Shown piece after piece: positions 16,205 through 25,224 of a stretch of DNA of 50,112 nt. The first letter of the stretch is position 1. Each line of letters starts with the position of its first letter. Source of the stretch: Verrucomicrobiota bacterium (GTDB lineage Bacteria; Verrucomicrobiota; Verrucomicrobiia; Limisphaerales; SIBE01); the NCBI GenBank assembly GCA_016871515.1, contig VHDE01000037.1:1-50112 (forward strand), in the 5' to 3' direction. The translations under genes and the position numbers were made by a program. Under the pieces are notes generated by a model. It was not told the origin of the DNA. It worked only from the letters and a program-made list of their open reading frames with translations, and ran no database searches.

Positions 16205-17284
16205 TCAGACTTTGACAGCCGCCAGCTTCTCCTCGAGATCGTTCGTCATGAGAGGCTCGATCATGGAATCGATGCTTCCATCGATGAACGTCGGCAGATT
16301 ATAGAGAGTTAATTCGATCCGATGATCCGTCACCCGATTCTGCGGAAAGTTGTAGGTGCGGATCCGTTCATTGCGTTCGCCAGTCCCGACTTGAGCCTTC
16401 CGTTGGGCCGCATACTTTGCGTTTTCTTCGGCGACCTTTTGTTCGAGGAGACGGGAACGCAAGACGGTCAAGGCCCGGGCCTTGTTCTTTTGTTGCGATC
16501 GTTGATCGGCGCAGCGCACCATCAACCCCGACGGTTTATGGACAATTTGCACGGCGGAGTCCGTTGTATTCACCCCTTGGCCGCCGGGGCCGGAAGCGCG
16601 GCAAACACTGATGTCCAAGTCTTCGGGACGAATTTCGATGTCGACCTCCTGCGCTTCGGGCAGGACAGCCACTGTTACGGTGCTGGTGTGAATCCGTCCC
16701 TGCGCTTCCGTGGCTGGCACGCGCTGGACGCGGTGCACGCCGCTTTCGTACTTCAAGCGCTTGTATACGTCTACCCCAGTCACACCAAAGATTATCTCCT
16801 TAAATCCGCCCAAGTCCGAAGGGCTGGAATCCATCGTTTCGACTTTCCAGCCGCGTCCTTCAGCGTAACGCGTGTACATCCGGTAAAGATCGGCCGCGAA
16901 AAGTGCGGACTCAGATCCGCCTGCTCCAGCGCGTATTTCGACGATGGTATTGCGGGAATCCGTCGGGTCGGGGGGCAAAACACCTCGCTGAACTTCCAGA
17001 GCCAGTCTCTTTTCTTCAGTCTCCAGACGGCCGATTTCTTCCTGAGCTAAAATGGCCATTTCGGAACCGGCTGGCTCGGTCCGCAGCAAAGCGCGGTTCT
17101 CCTCCAAGTCCTGGACCGTTTTCAAATAAGCAGTGCCGTAGGCGATAAGGTCTTTGAGGCGGGCATATTCGCGCGCGAGGTCCTGAGCGCGTTGCGGATT
17201 ATCAAACGCTTTCGGATCGCTCAGCACGGCCTCAATCTCGGCAAAGCGGCGTGAAAACTTTTCAATGTGGGGACGCAAATCCAT
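16205..17284 (-). CDS. prfA: Peptide chain release factor 1
   Basis: A 359-residue class I release factor that recognises UAA and UAG stop codons. The tripeptide anticodon region reads PAT (residues 190-192 in VQRVPATEAQG), the RF1 type and not RF2's SPF. The catalytic GGQ is at 234-236 (SGPGGQGVN), and the domain 1 coiled region and AGAGGSESALFA are intact. Length matches the family. rpmE lies directly upstream on the same strand, a common bacterial pairing, with a strong hairpin terminator between them. Confidence 0.97.
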   Translation of the reverse strand: MDLRPHIEKFSRRFAEIEAVLSDPKAFDNPQRAQDLAREYARLKDLIAYGTAYLKTVQDLEENRALLRTEPAGSEMAILAQEEIGRLETEEKRLALEVQRGVLPPDPTDSRNTIVEIRAGAGGSESALFAADLYRMYTRYAEGRGWKVETMDSSPSDLGGFKEIIFGVTGVDVYKRLKYESGVHRVQRVPATEAQGRIHTSTVTVAVLPEAQEVDIEIRPEDLDISVCRASGPGGQGVNTTDSAVQIVHKPSGLMVRCADQRSQQKNKARALTVLRSRLLEQKVAEENAKYAAQRKAQVGTGERNERIRTYNFPQNRVTDHRIELTLYNLPTFIDGSIDSMIEPLMTNDLEEKLAAVKV

Positions 17285-17355
17285 AGTTGGCTTGGCAAAT
17301 CACTCTCAGACGTTGACACAGGAGGCACCTGTACTTGAACCGCGGAGGGGCCTCG

Positions 17356-17398
17356 AAAAAAAGAGACCGCCCGCAGAGTCGCGAAACGCTGCGGGCGG
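17356..17398 (-). terminator. Intrinsic terminator after rpmE
   Basis: Read on the minus strand, arms CCGCCCGCAG (17398-17389) and CTGCGGGCGG (17376-17367) enclose a 12-base loop and are followed by TCTCTTTTTTT. This is a classic rho-independent terminator. It lies between rpmE and prfA, so prfA needs read-through or its own promoter. Confidence 0.9.
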
Positions 17399-17413
17399 AT
17401 ACTCGGAAAAACG

Positions 17414-17659
17414 CTACTTCTTTTTCTTCTTGGTTGTTGCGGCGGCAGCCTGGGCTGCTTGTGTCTTCGCCATGCGTTGCTGAAATTTGTCAACGCGGCC
17501 AGCGGTGTCGACGAATTTTTGCGTGCCTGTATAGAACGGATGGCAAACGTTGCAAATGCCGACCAAAATTACGGGCTTAATGGAACGGGTCTTGATCACG
17601 TTGCCGCACGCGCAACGTATCTCCGCACTCTGATACTTCGGATGAATATCTGCTTTCAT
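17414..17659 (-). CDS. rpmE: 50S ribosomal protein L31, zinc-binding type
   Basis: It begins [20 protein letters not shown] at ATG 17659 (the longer open frame to 17701 adds 14 residues not found in L31). Two cysteine pairs (CAC in RCACGN and CNVC in [11 protein letters not shown]) mark the zinc-containing C+ type. The core ends [17 protein letters not shown], and a lysine/alanine-rich tail (AATTKKKKK) extends beyond the usual about 70 residues, to 81. It is a component of the large ribosomal subunit at the central protuberance. Confidence 0.95.
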   Translation of the reverse strand: MKADIHPKYQSAEIRCACGNVIKTRSIKPVILVGICNVCHPFYTGTQKFVDTAGRVDKFQQRMAKTQAAQAAAATTKKKKK

Positions 17660-17930
17660 AACAAAGGTCGGACAGCCTAACAACCGAGACAGCCTTGACA
17701 AGCGTTAATTTAAACTTTTGCGGGAAAACCAGCGACAACCGAAATGGATCGAGACGTTCGCTCAAGAAGCGAGTTTAAGAAACCCCAAACGGGTCGCTGA
17801 CTCATAGTCGCCGTGCAAAATAGCATCTCGGGTGTTCCGTGTCTAACGACCAACAGCCAGCCAGCCAATATCCACTGCACCCGGCCAGCCATCGTTGCAG
17901 CCCAAATACCTAGCCTGTCCCAAAAGCTGT

Positions 17931-18032
17931 CGCGCGAAGAAACCTTCGTCCTAAACTTTGTCCAGAACTTCGTCGAAGGGGAGGTTTTTCCACCCTCTTT
18001 CGACCAAGACGGCTGACAAAATTTAGGACGAA
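17931..18032. repeat. GCGCGAAGAA...AACTTTGTC repeat, copy 2, with inverted arms
   Basis: Arms TTCGTCCTAAACTTTGTC (17945-17962) and GACAAAATTTAGGACGAA (18015-18032) pair with one mismatch. The left half matches the single-arm copy at 15461-15510. The rest of the gap 17660-18044 shows no gene. Confidence 0.8.
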
Positions 18033-18044
18033 GTTCAGCAAGCA

Positions 18045-19178
18045 CTACTCTGCTGGAGCAGCGGCCAGCGACTGAAGGGAAAAGACTGCTAGCGTGATCT
18101 TTTCGTAGGGTGACTTTTCCCCGCGTTCGTAAAGGCAGCCGACTGACCGGTCTGGAAGGATAGCCAGACAAGAATAAGCCGACGGACCCGCGTGAAGTTG
18201 TTTCGCGACCGGCCAAGTCTTGCCTTGATCGTAGCTCGCGCGGACGGTCATCTTTTCCCGTTTTGTGCTGGCTGGGTTCGAAAAGAGCAACGGCGGCGGC
18301 TTCCCATCATCGGCGTGCTCGTAGCGAAGAATGCTTGCCTGACAGACCGGTTCGATCAGCGCCGGGTCTTCGACGGGCGGCGTCCACGTTTCGCCACGAT
18401 CCCGGCTGGTCGAAATCATTCGGCGGTTGTTCGCCTGATAGCTGCGCATATTGAGAAGCAACGAACCGTCGAGCAGCTCGACAATCTGCGATTCGTTGCA
18501 ATTAGGCCCAACGACTCCACCTATCTTCCACGTAGCACCACGATCATCGCTGCAGATCACGTGCGACTGACGGGCCTTCGTTCCGGCCACCTTGTTGTCG
18601 CACGGAACAACCAAGCGGCCATTCTTCAGTTGGATCCCAATGCCTGGTCCAGTGGCGTACCACGTCCAATCGGCGCGCTTCACGTCTTTGGTGATCTCGA
18701 CTGGCTTCGACCAGCTCACGCCATCGTCCGTGCTTTTGCAGAGCCAAGCCGTGCGCGTTCCCTGGCTGGCGCCATCGACGATTTGGACTTCTCGATCAAC
18801 TCCGAGGTTATGCGTCAAGAGCAACCAGATCGTGCCAGTCACTCGATCAATGACAGGACACGGATTGCCGCAAGTGTTCTGGCCATCATCCCAAACAACC
18901 TGCATGGCCGACCAGGTTTTGCCGTGATCAACGCTGCGTTTGAGAATCAAGTCGATGTTCCCGGTGTCGCTCGTTCCGCGCTTTCGCCCTTCGCAAAAGG
19001 CAAGCAATGTGCCCTTCAGAGTCACGATGATCGAAGGAATTCGATAAGTGTGGTAGTCGCCCTCGCCACTAATGAACACGTCCGTTTCATGAAGTTCTGA
19101 CTTTGGCGCAGCGGATGTGCCCAAGGGCCAATGGATGAACGATAGAGCGAAGAGAATAATCAAGCGCATGATAAGCAT
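18045..19178 (-). CDS. Secreted sialidase (exo-alpha-sialidase, GH33-like)
   Basis: A 377-residue protein from ATG 19178 (a GTG at 19223 opens the longer frame). A signal peptide, MRLIILFALSFIHWPLG, ends near TSAAP. Sialidase features are the N-terminal arginine motif YRIPSI, then FCEGRK, and five Asp-box motifs of SxDxGxTW type: SVDHGKTW, STDDGVSW, SDDRGATW, SRDRGETW, SYDQGKTW. NESQIVELLDGSLLLNMRSY, a possible second arginine of the triad, and CLYERGE near the C-terminus (nucleophile Tyr with Glu) also fit. The fold is a six-bladed propeller. The enzyme would cleave terminal sialic or related nonulosonic acids outside the cytoplasm, or may act on other acidic sugars. It is divergent from the DUF1549/1553 gene. 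Confidence 0.88.
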   Translation of the reverse strand: MLIMRLIILFALSFIHWPLGTSAAPKSELHETDVFISGEGDYHTYRIPSIIVTLKGTLLAFCEGRKRGTSDTGNIDLILKRSVDHGKTWSAMQVVWDDGQNTCGNPCPVIDRVTGTIWLLLTHNLGVDREVQIVDGASQGTRTAWLCKSTDDGVSWSKPVEITKDVKRADWTWYATGPGIGIQLKNGRLVVPCDNKVAGTKARQSHVICSDDRGATWKIGGVVGPNCNESQIVELLDGSLLLNMRSYQANNRRMISTSRDRGETWTPPVEDPALIEPVCQASILRYEHADDGKPPPLLFSNPASTKREKMTVRASYDQGKTWPVAKQLHAGPSAYSCLAILPDRSVGCLYERGEKSPYEKITLAVFSLQSLAAAPAE

Positions 19179-19376
19179 GATAAGTTGTATCGTTTGCAGT
19201 GGATTGAAATCTGCCTGCCCCACGATCGTGCGTCGAGTCGTGATTGAAGTTCGCTAACAGCCGCTTCAAATTCAATTTCAAATTGCCAATTGACCACGGA
19301 ATCACTACGCTGCGCCTGCGATAGTTCAGGAGCCATGAAGCAGCCCTGCCATGAAACGTCATCGAGGAGCGGTCGC

Positions 19377-21998
19377 ATGCAACGAGTCTCGTTACAAGCG
19401 CTCCGCATGTTGTCTTCCGCCGTGGCGCTATCCTGTTTCCAATGCTGGTTGCTTTCTCTGGCGACTCTGCACCGAATTTCCGCCGCCTCTCCGCAAACAC
19501 CGGAGCTTGGTGCAACGACACTTGCGGCTCCGACGACTCATCATTGGGCATTTCAACGAATCGGCCATGGTCCACCTCCTGAGATTTCCAACCACAAACA
19601 GCGGCAATGGATTCAATCTCCCATCGATCGATTCATCCTCGCCGGTTTGAACGAGAAGAATCTCGAACCTGCGCCGCCCGCTGACAAACGCACTTTGATT
19701 CGACGAGCGACGTTCGACCTCATCGGTCTTCCGCCAACGCCTGAGGAAATCGCCGATTTCCTCAGCGATCGTTCCCCCCATGCCTTTGCGAAAGTTGTGG
19801 ATCGGTTGCTCGCGTCGCCGCGCTACGGCGAACGCTGGGGACGTCATTGGCTCGATGTCGCCCGTTACAGCGATTCCAACGGGTTGGACGAAAACTTGGT
19901 CTACGCCCATGCCTGGCGCTATCGGGATTATGTCATCGCGGCGTTCAACCAGGACAAACCGTACGATCAGTTCATTCACGAACAGTTGGCCGGAGACCTT
20001 CTCCCAAATACAGATGATGAGGCCAGAAAATATGAACGGTTGATCGCAACCAGTTTCCTCGCGCTCGGGGCCAAAATGCTGGCCGAGGATGACCCGACGA
20101 AAATGGAAATGGATATCGTGGACGAACAAGTGGACACGGTCGGTCGCGCTTTCATGGGCCTTACTATAGGATGCGCTCGGTGTCATGATCACAAATTCGA
20201 TCCTATTCCGACCGCGGATTACTATTCGTTGGCGGGCATTTTCAAGAGCTCGAAAACGATGGAGAATTTCAAGGTCGTCGCCGTATGGCACGAACATGTC
20301 TTGGCGTCAGAACAAGCGCAAGAGCGCTTAAAATCGCACAAGCAACTCGTGGCCGACAAGAAGGCTGAAGTCGAGCGACGAACGCGGGCGGCAAACGATC
20401 TTCTGCTGTCCGAAGCACGCCGAAACTCAGATGCTTACCTTTTAGCGGCCACTACGTTGTTGCACTCGGAAAGAACCCAGGCCAGCAACTCGACTCCCGA
20501 GACTTCACCAAAGCCGGCCCAAGAATCAACGACCTCAAGCTTGAATGCCGATATTCTCAAGCAATGGACGGAACACCTTCGCCAAACCCGGAATGAAACC
20601 AATTCGATTTTTTATCCGTGGCATACGTTCATCGACGACGCGACTGAGCCACGCGACCTCAGTTCGCTCGCTCGAATTCTCTTCCGTGCCCCGAAACCCT
20701 CTGCCGCGCACGAATTGGCAGCCCGTTACCAAGAGCTCTTCGAGCAAGCCGAGCAATCCTGGCGAGAATTACTCAAGAGCCGGAAGGAAACGGGCGGTCT
20801 GAAATTAGCCGATGGAATCTTGGAAGAATTTCGCAATGTGTTGTGCGGCGTAAAAGGACCTTTCGCTCTTCCGGCCAATGCCAGCAAATATTATTCTCCG
20901 GAGACAGCCAGTGAATTGAAACGCTTGAACGAGGAGACCAAAACGTTGGAAGCCGCAACGCCCGTGTTGCCAAAAGCCATGGGCATTAAAGAGGGCACTG
21001 TCACGAATCTCTCGATTCATCTGCGGGGGAATTATCTAACACTCGGCAGGGAGGCGCCGAGGCGGTTTCTGCAAATTGTTTCGGGAGCTGACCAGACACA
21101 CATCGACAACCAGCGCAGTGGGCGGGTCGAACTGGCTCGATGGCTAACTTCGGAGGACCACCCGCTGACGAGTCGCGTCATGGTGAATCGCATCTGGCGC
21201 GGTCACTTTGGCGCCGGTTTAGTTCGCAGCGTCGATAATTTTGGCCAACTCGGCGAATCCCCATCGAATCCGGCTCTTTTGGACTGGCTGGCCAAGCAGT
21301 TCATCGAATCGGGTTGGTCAATTAAGGCGATGCATCGGCTCATCATGCTTTCCTGCACATACCAGATGAGCAGCGCTTTTAACGCAAAGGCGGCTCTCGT
21401 GGATCCCGAAAATCATCTGCATTGGCGGAAAGACCGCTGGCGATTGGAAGCCGAGGCGATTCGTGACGCGATCTTCGCGGTGAGCGGTCAGTTGGACCTG
21501 TCCATGGGCGGGTCGCTGCTCAAGTTCAAAGAACGCGAATACGTCACCAGCACGGCGAATCGCGACACAACGCCGTACGACGTCAACCTTAGGTCTATTT
21601 ATTTGCCAGTGATCCGGAGCGCTGTTTACGACGTCTTTCTCGCATTTGATTTCAGCGATCCCAGCGTGTCGAATGGCGACCGAGCAACGACGACGGTCGC
21701 GCCTCAAGCGCTCTTCGCGATGAACAGTGGCATCATGCTTAAGCAGTCCCAGAAAATGGCCGGGGCCTTGATGCGATTTGGCGAAGCCAGCGATGCCGAA
21801 CGAGTGCGCATTGCTTACGAACACAGCTTTGGGCGTTTGCCCGACGATCAGGAGCTGCATCAGGCTTTGGCGTTCGTCAAACGCGCCGCTGCCGCTTTAG
21901 AGCCATACGAATCGGACGTCAAGAAACGTCACGGGCGCGCTTGGCAGAGCTTCTGCCGCACGTTGCTGGCCTCGAACGAATTCATTTATGTCGAGTAA
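19377..21998 (+). CDS. DUF1549/DUF1553 protein with a haem-type CxxCH
   Basis: 873 residues from ATG 19377, chosen because GAGGAG lies 7 bases upstream and the next residues form a signal peptide (MLSSAVALSCFQCWLLSLATL). DUF1549 covers about residues 75-285: SPIDRFILAGL, RRATFDLIGLPPTPEEI, LASPRYGERWGRHWLDVARYSDS, and a CARCH motif (Cys266, Cys269, His270) within IGCARCHDHKFDPI. DUF1553 covers about 580-840: RVELARWLTSEDHPLTSRVMVNRIWRGHFG, SNPALLDWLA, IRSIYLPVIRS-like text, TTTVAPQALFAMN. The usual N-terminal planctomycete cytochrome domain is missing. Such genes are typically paired with DUF1501 genes, as here (22256). Their biochemical role is unknown. The location is periplasmic. Confidence 0.9.
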   Translation: MQRVSLQALRMLSSAVALSCFQCWLLSLATLHRISAASPQTPELGATTLAAPTTHHWAFQRIGHGPPPEISNHKQRQWIQSPIDRFILAGLNEKNLEPAPPADKRTLIRRATFDLIGLPPTPEEIADFLSDRSPHAFAKVVDRLLASPRYGERWGRHWLDVARYSDSNGLDENLVYAHAWRYRDYVIAAFNQDKPYDQFIHEQLAGDLLPNTDDEARKYERLIATSFLALGAKMLAEDDPTKMEMDIVDEQVDTVGRAFMGLTIGCARCHDHKFDPIPTADYYSLAGIFKSSKTMENFKVVAVWHEHVLASEQAQERLKSHKQLVADKKAEVERRTRAANDLLLSEARRNSDAYLLAATTLLHSERTQASNSTPETSPKPAQESTTSSLNADILKQWTEHLRQTRNETNSIFYPWHTFIDDATEPRDLSSLARILFRAPKPSAAHELAARYQELFEQAEQSWRELLKSRKETGGLKLADGILEEFRNVLCGVKGPFALPANASKYYSPETASELKRLNEETKTLEAATPVLPKAMGIKEGTVTNLSIHLRGNYLTLGREAPRRFLQIVSGADQTHIDNQRSGRVELARWLTSEDHPLTSRVMVNRIWRGHFGAGLVRSVDNFGQLGESPSNPALLDWLAKQFIESGWSIKAMHRLIMLSCTYQMSSAFNAKAALVDPENHLHWRKDRWRLEAEAIRDAIFAVSGQLDLSMGGSLLKFKEREYVTSTANRDTTPYDVNLRSIYLPVIRSAVYDVFLAFDFSDPSVSNGDRATTTVAPQALFAMNSGIMLKQSQKMAGALMRFGEASDAERVRIAYEHSFGRLPDDQELHQALAFVKRAAAALEPYESDVKKRHGRAWQSFCRTLLASNEFIYVE

Positions 21999-22002
21999 CT
22001 CG

Positions 22003-22145
22003 TCCATGCACCTAATGGCAGGGCGGCGTTGCTGCGCCGCCTTGGCAAACCCACGATGTTGGCGGCGCAGCAACGCCGCCCTGCCGACGCAGTGGTTCAT
22101 GGGTGCAATGAGCGAAATCCTGTTTCGGAGAAATCTCTCCCCAGC
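22003..22145 (-). repeat. Modular composite element, copy A (GGCGGCG cargo)
   Basis: On the minus strand: GGAGAGATTTCTCCGAAACA, then GATTTCGCTCATTG, CACCCATGAACC (22103-22094 is GGTTCATGGG on plus), followed by paired arms built on GGCAGGGCGGCGTTGCTGCG (22017-22044 and 22059-22086), and a degenerate closing CCATGCACC at 22004. It starts 5 bases after the DUF1549/1553 stop codon. The cargo matches copy F (45738-45890). Confidence 0.88.
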
Positions 22146-22255
22146 CCTCTCTTCGTTCGCGAAGAGACGGAGAAGACTCACTATCTGCCGCATCGACTGC
22201 TTAACTTAACGACCGTGACGCACCGTACCGGGTTCACGGTGCATTCATCGTTCCT

Positions 22256-23713
22256 ATGAATGACCATTGGAATAACTTTCTGAAGCGACACATGACAAGG
22301 CGCGACATGCTGCGTGCGAGCAGTCTTGGATTTGGCAGCCTCGCTTTGGCCGGACTCTTGGCCGATGAATCCCGACCTGCCAACCGACTTTCGCTGTCGC
22401 TTCGATCTCCGAACTCTGCCAGTCAGCAACCATTGGATCCGCAAGCGCCGCACTTTCAAGCGCGCGCGAAGCGAGTGATTTTTTTGTTCATGCACGGTGG
22501 CCCATCGCAAGTGGACACGTTCGATTACAAGCCGCTGTTGCAACGCGACCATGGCAAGCCCTTGCCGTTTTCCAAACCTCGGATCGTTTCGAGTGAGACC
22601 GGCAATCTGCTCCGGTCACCCTGGTCATTCCGACAACATGGCCAATCCGGCGCGTGGGTCAGCGAACTCTTCCCGCAAGTTGCCAAGTGCGTGGATGACC
22701 TCTGTATTGTTCGTTCCATGCATGGCTCGAATTCCCGACATGGCGGCGCGCTTTTGGAGCTGCACACGGGAAGCGATACGTTTGTCCGCCCGAGCATGGG
22801 CTCTTGGATTACTTACGGCTTGGGAACGGAAAACCAGAACTTGCCCGGCTTCATCACGATTTGTCCAACGTTGACGCATGGCGGGCTCAACAACTGGAGT
22901 TCGGCTTTCTTGCCCGCGGCTTGCCAAGGAACACCTATTGGCAACGCTGGCACACCGTCGGAGAAGGCGACTATTCCCTTTATCACGAACCACGAAACAC
23001 CGCGCGACGTTCAGCGGATGGAACTGGATTTTCTGCAAACATTGAATCGGGAGCAGCTGCGGCGGACAGGTCCCGACCTGGCGTTGGAGGGACGGATTGA
23101 TTCGTTCGAGCTGGCGTTTCGGATGCAATTGGCAGCGCCGGAATTGCAGGATATTTCCGGCGAATCACCGGAAACGCTCAAGCTTTACGGCCTCGATGAT
23201 GCAAAGACGAAGAACTTCGGACGCCAATGTCTGATGGCGAGGCGATTTGCCGAGCGGGGCGTGCGGTTCGTGCAAGTGACGCACAGCTATAAATGGGATC
23301 AGCACGATCAATTGAAGCGCGATCACACGAACAATGCGGCCGAAGTGGACAAGCCGATTGCTGGACTGATCGCGGACCTCAAAGGACGCGGGTTGCTGGA
23401 CGATACGTTAGTTTTTTGGGGCGGTGAATTCGGCCGCACACCCGTTGCGCAAGGAACGGATGGCCGCGACCATAATCCGCACGGCTTCACAATGTGGCTT
23501 GCCGGAGGAGGCGTCAAAGGCGGGATGAGCTACGGCGCCACCGATGATTACGGATATTACGCCGCCGAGAACAAGGTTCATATCCACGATTTGCACGCTA
23601 CCATTCTTCATCTCTTGGGACTCGATCACGAGAAACTAACTTACCGATATAGCGGACGAGAGTTTCGATTGACGGATGTCTATGGGCGAGTGGTGAAGGA
23701 AATCTTCGCTTGA
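22256..23713 (+). CDS. DUF1501 protein, planctomycete-type, with Tat signal
   Basis: A 485-residue protein. The Tat signal is TRRDMLRASSLGFGSLALAGLL. Mature motifs are VIFLFMHGGPSQVDTFDYKP, MHGSNSRHGGALLELHTG, SWITYGLGTENQNLPGFI, VQVTHSYKWDQHDQL, FWGGEFGRTPVAQG and GRDHNPHGFTMWLAGGGVKGG. The conserved His/Asp/Glu residues are those of the alkaline-phosphatase-like superfamily. It pairs with the upstream DUF1549/1553 gene, a recurrent planctomycete/verrucomicrobial couple. A small hairpin (GCACCGT/ACGGTGC, 22220-22242) sits just before the ATG. The enzymatic activity is unproven. Confidence 0.92.
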   Translation: MNDHWNNFLKRHMTRRDMLRASSLGFGSLALAGLLADESRPANRLSLSLRSPNSASQQPLDPQAPHFQARAKRVIFLFMHGGPSQVDTFDYKPLLQRDHGKPLPFSKPRIVSSETGNLLRSPWSFRQHGQSGAWVSELFPQVAKCVDDLCIVRSMHGSNSRHGGALLELHTGSDTFVRPSMGSWITYGLGTENQNLPGFITICPTLTHGGLNNWSSAFLPAACQGTPIGNAGTPSEKATIPFITNHETPRDVQRMELDFLQTLNREQLRRTGPDLALEGRIDSFELAFRMQLAAPELQDISGESPETLKLYGLDDAKTKNFGRQCLMARRFAERGVRFVQVTHSYKWDQHDQLKRDHTNNAAEVDKPIAGLIADLKGRGLLDDTLVFWGGEFGRTPVAQGTDGRDHNPHGFTMWLAGGGVKGGMSYGATDDYGYYAAENKVHIHDLHATILHLLGLDHEKLTYRYSGREFRLTDVYGRVVKEIFA

Positions 23714-23722
23714 AGATGCTCA

Positions 23723-23741
23723 GACAGGCGAGACGCCTGTC
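23723..23741. repeat. Short GACAGGCG hairpin after the DUF1501 gene
   Basis: GACAGGCG (23723-23730) and CGCCTGTC (23734-23741) with loop AGA. It is the same sequence as the arm of the ACAGGCG cargo of the modular elements, present here alone. It lies 10 bases after the stop and is followed by CTAAATAAA, so it may act as a weak terminator. Confidence 0.65.
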
Positions 23742-23833
23742 CTAAATAAAGGAACCAAACGCGATTACTTGCGCGAGTCCTCATTCTCTGGTCCTATGTT
23801 CACAGTTCCAACAAGAGTCCTTTACAACATCAT

Positions 23834-24598
23834 ATGGCATCGAATGTGAAGCGCGTGTTGACTCACGGCGAGTTGCTCCAAATGAAACGCTGGAATACTC
23901 CGACCGTCTATAACGGCTGGGAACAAATCACCAAACACGACAGTTCGCGCGATTGTTTCAATCTCGAGGATGTTCGAGATTACATGCCGCAAATGGGTCC
24001 GATGGTCGGTTACGCCGTGACCTTAGTCATTGAACCGAGCAACGCCGCACATCGAGAAAAGAATCCCAACGCTTGGATGGAATATTTTCGTTACGTTGCT
24101 TCCGTCCAAGGCCCGAAAATCGTGATGGTTCAAGACTTGGACAAGCCCGACGTTTATGGAGCTGGTTGGGGCGAAGTCATGGCGAATACGCATCGCGCGT
24201 TGGGATGTGTGGGTCTAATTGCCGACGGCAGCGTTCGCGATGTGGAATGGATGACCAACGCGGGATTCAAAGTGCTGGCGCGCCGTTTGAGTGTTGGCCA
24301 CGCTAAGGTTTGCCCGGTGCGATGGAATTGTGCGGTCGATGTCTTTGGGCGGCCAGTTGAACCAGGCACTCTGATTCACGCGGATCAACACGGTTTCCTC
24401 GCCATTCCGGACGAAGATCATGCAGGACTTTTGGAAGCGCTCCATTTCATGGACAATAATGAATGCAACACGCTCATTTCGGCCGCCCGTGCGGGAACAG
24501 GGCTCACGATGGAGGAGCTTCTCCAGCGGATCGAACAGTCGTTGGGTGATTTTCGAAGCGCAACGCAAAAGAAGTTCAAAGGCGGCATCGGTTATTAA
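23834..24598 (+). CDS. RraA-like aldolase/lyase family protein
   Basis: 254 residues, first gene of a three-gene operon. The RraA-like core (HMG/CHA aldolase fold, formerly called demethylmenaquinone methyltransferase-like) is seen in MVGYAVTLVIEPSN, KIVMVQDLDKPDVYGAGWGE, ANTHRALGCVGLIADGSVRD and HADQHGFLAIP. The GAGWGE...DGSVRD layout is the metal and substrate site of the family (Arg-Asp pair). RraA itself inhibits RNase E, but members with the intact RD motif can be divalent-metal aldolases or decarboxylases acting on 2-oxo acids. The spacing to the next gene is 21 bases. A broken paralogue is at 27701-28627. Confidence 0.88.
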   Translation: MASNVKRVLTHGELLQMKRWNTPTVYNGWEQITKHDSSRDCFNLEDVRDYMPQMGPMVGYAVTLVIEPSNAAHREKNPNAWMEYFRYVASVQGPKIVMVQDLDKPDVYGAGWGEVMANTHRALGCVGLIADGSVRDVEWMTNAGFKVLARRLSVGHAKVCPVRWNCAVDVFGRPVEPGTLIHADQHGFLAIPDEDHAGLLEALHFMDNNECNTLISAARAGTGLTMEELLQRIEQSLGDFRSATQKKFKGGIGY

Positions 24599-24619
24599 TC
24601 CATCAAGATCGGGATTCAT

Positions 24620-25198
24620 ATGAACAAGGTTTTGATCATAGTCGGCGACGCCAGCGAAACCGTGGACACACTTTACCCGTATTACCGGTTGATCGAGGAA
24701 GATTTCGTCCCGGTTGTGGCCGCGCCCGAGAAGCGCCGCTACCAGATGGTCTTGCACGAGGTCAAACCCGGTTGGACGATTACGAAAGAGTGGGAAGGTT
24801 ACACGATCCAGGCGGACATCGCGTTCAAAGATGTAAATCCGGAGGAGTATCTGAGCATCTTCTTTAGCGGTGGGCGAGCTCCCGAGTACATTCGCGACGA
24901 CAAGGATTTGATTCGCATTACGCGGCATTTCTTTGAAGTGAATAAACCCGTGGCGAGCGTTTGCCACGGCGTGGAAATTCCGGCGCGCGCCGGATGCGTC
25001 AAAGGCCGTCGCATGGCAACGGTGCCGAAATGTCAATTCGACCTGGAAGTTTGCGGCGGCACATTCGTAAACGAACCGTGCGTCGTGGACGGCAATCTAG
25101 TGAGCGGCCGGACCTACCACGATCACGGACATTACATCGGGAAATGGATTGCGCTCCTGAAAGAAGATCGAGCTGCGGCCGAGAAAACGGGATTATAA
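24620..25198 (+). CDS. DJ-1/PfpI family protein
   Basis: A 192-residue glutamine-amidotransferase-like (class I) fold protein. It opens MNKVLIIVGDASETVDTLYPYYRL, has FFSGGRAPEYIRDDKDLIRI, the nucleophile elbow ASVCHGVEIPARAG with the reactive Cys, and a C-terminal GNLVSGRTYHDHGHYIGKWI. In PfpI/YajL-type proteins the Cys works with Glu and His in hydrolysis of glyoxal-type adducts, peptidase or chaperone roles. Which one applies here is unknown. It is in the same operon as the RraA-like and cupin genes, suggesting handling of a small carbonyl or sugar-acid metabolite. The ATG is preceded by GGGATTCAT. Confidence 0.9.
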   Translation: MNKVLIIVGDASETVDTLYPYYRLIEEDFVPVVAAPEKRRYQMVLHEVKPGWTITKEWEGYTIQADIAFKDVNPEEYLSIFFSGGRAPEYIRDDKDLIRITRHFFEVNKPVASVCHGVEIPARAGCVKGRRMATVPKCQFDLEVCGGTFVNEPCVVDGNLVSGRTYHDHGHYIGKWIALLKEDRAAAEKTGL

Positions 25199-25224
25199 GC
25201 AAACAAGCGCACACCCATTTGCCT

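Noticed and set aside
18192..19100. 302-residue plus-strand frame
   Set aside because: It is wholly antisense to the sialidase gene, whose Asp boxes fix the coding strand.
19428..20297. 289-residue minus-strand frame
   Set aside because: It is antisense to the DUF1549 domain and has no recognisable sequence.
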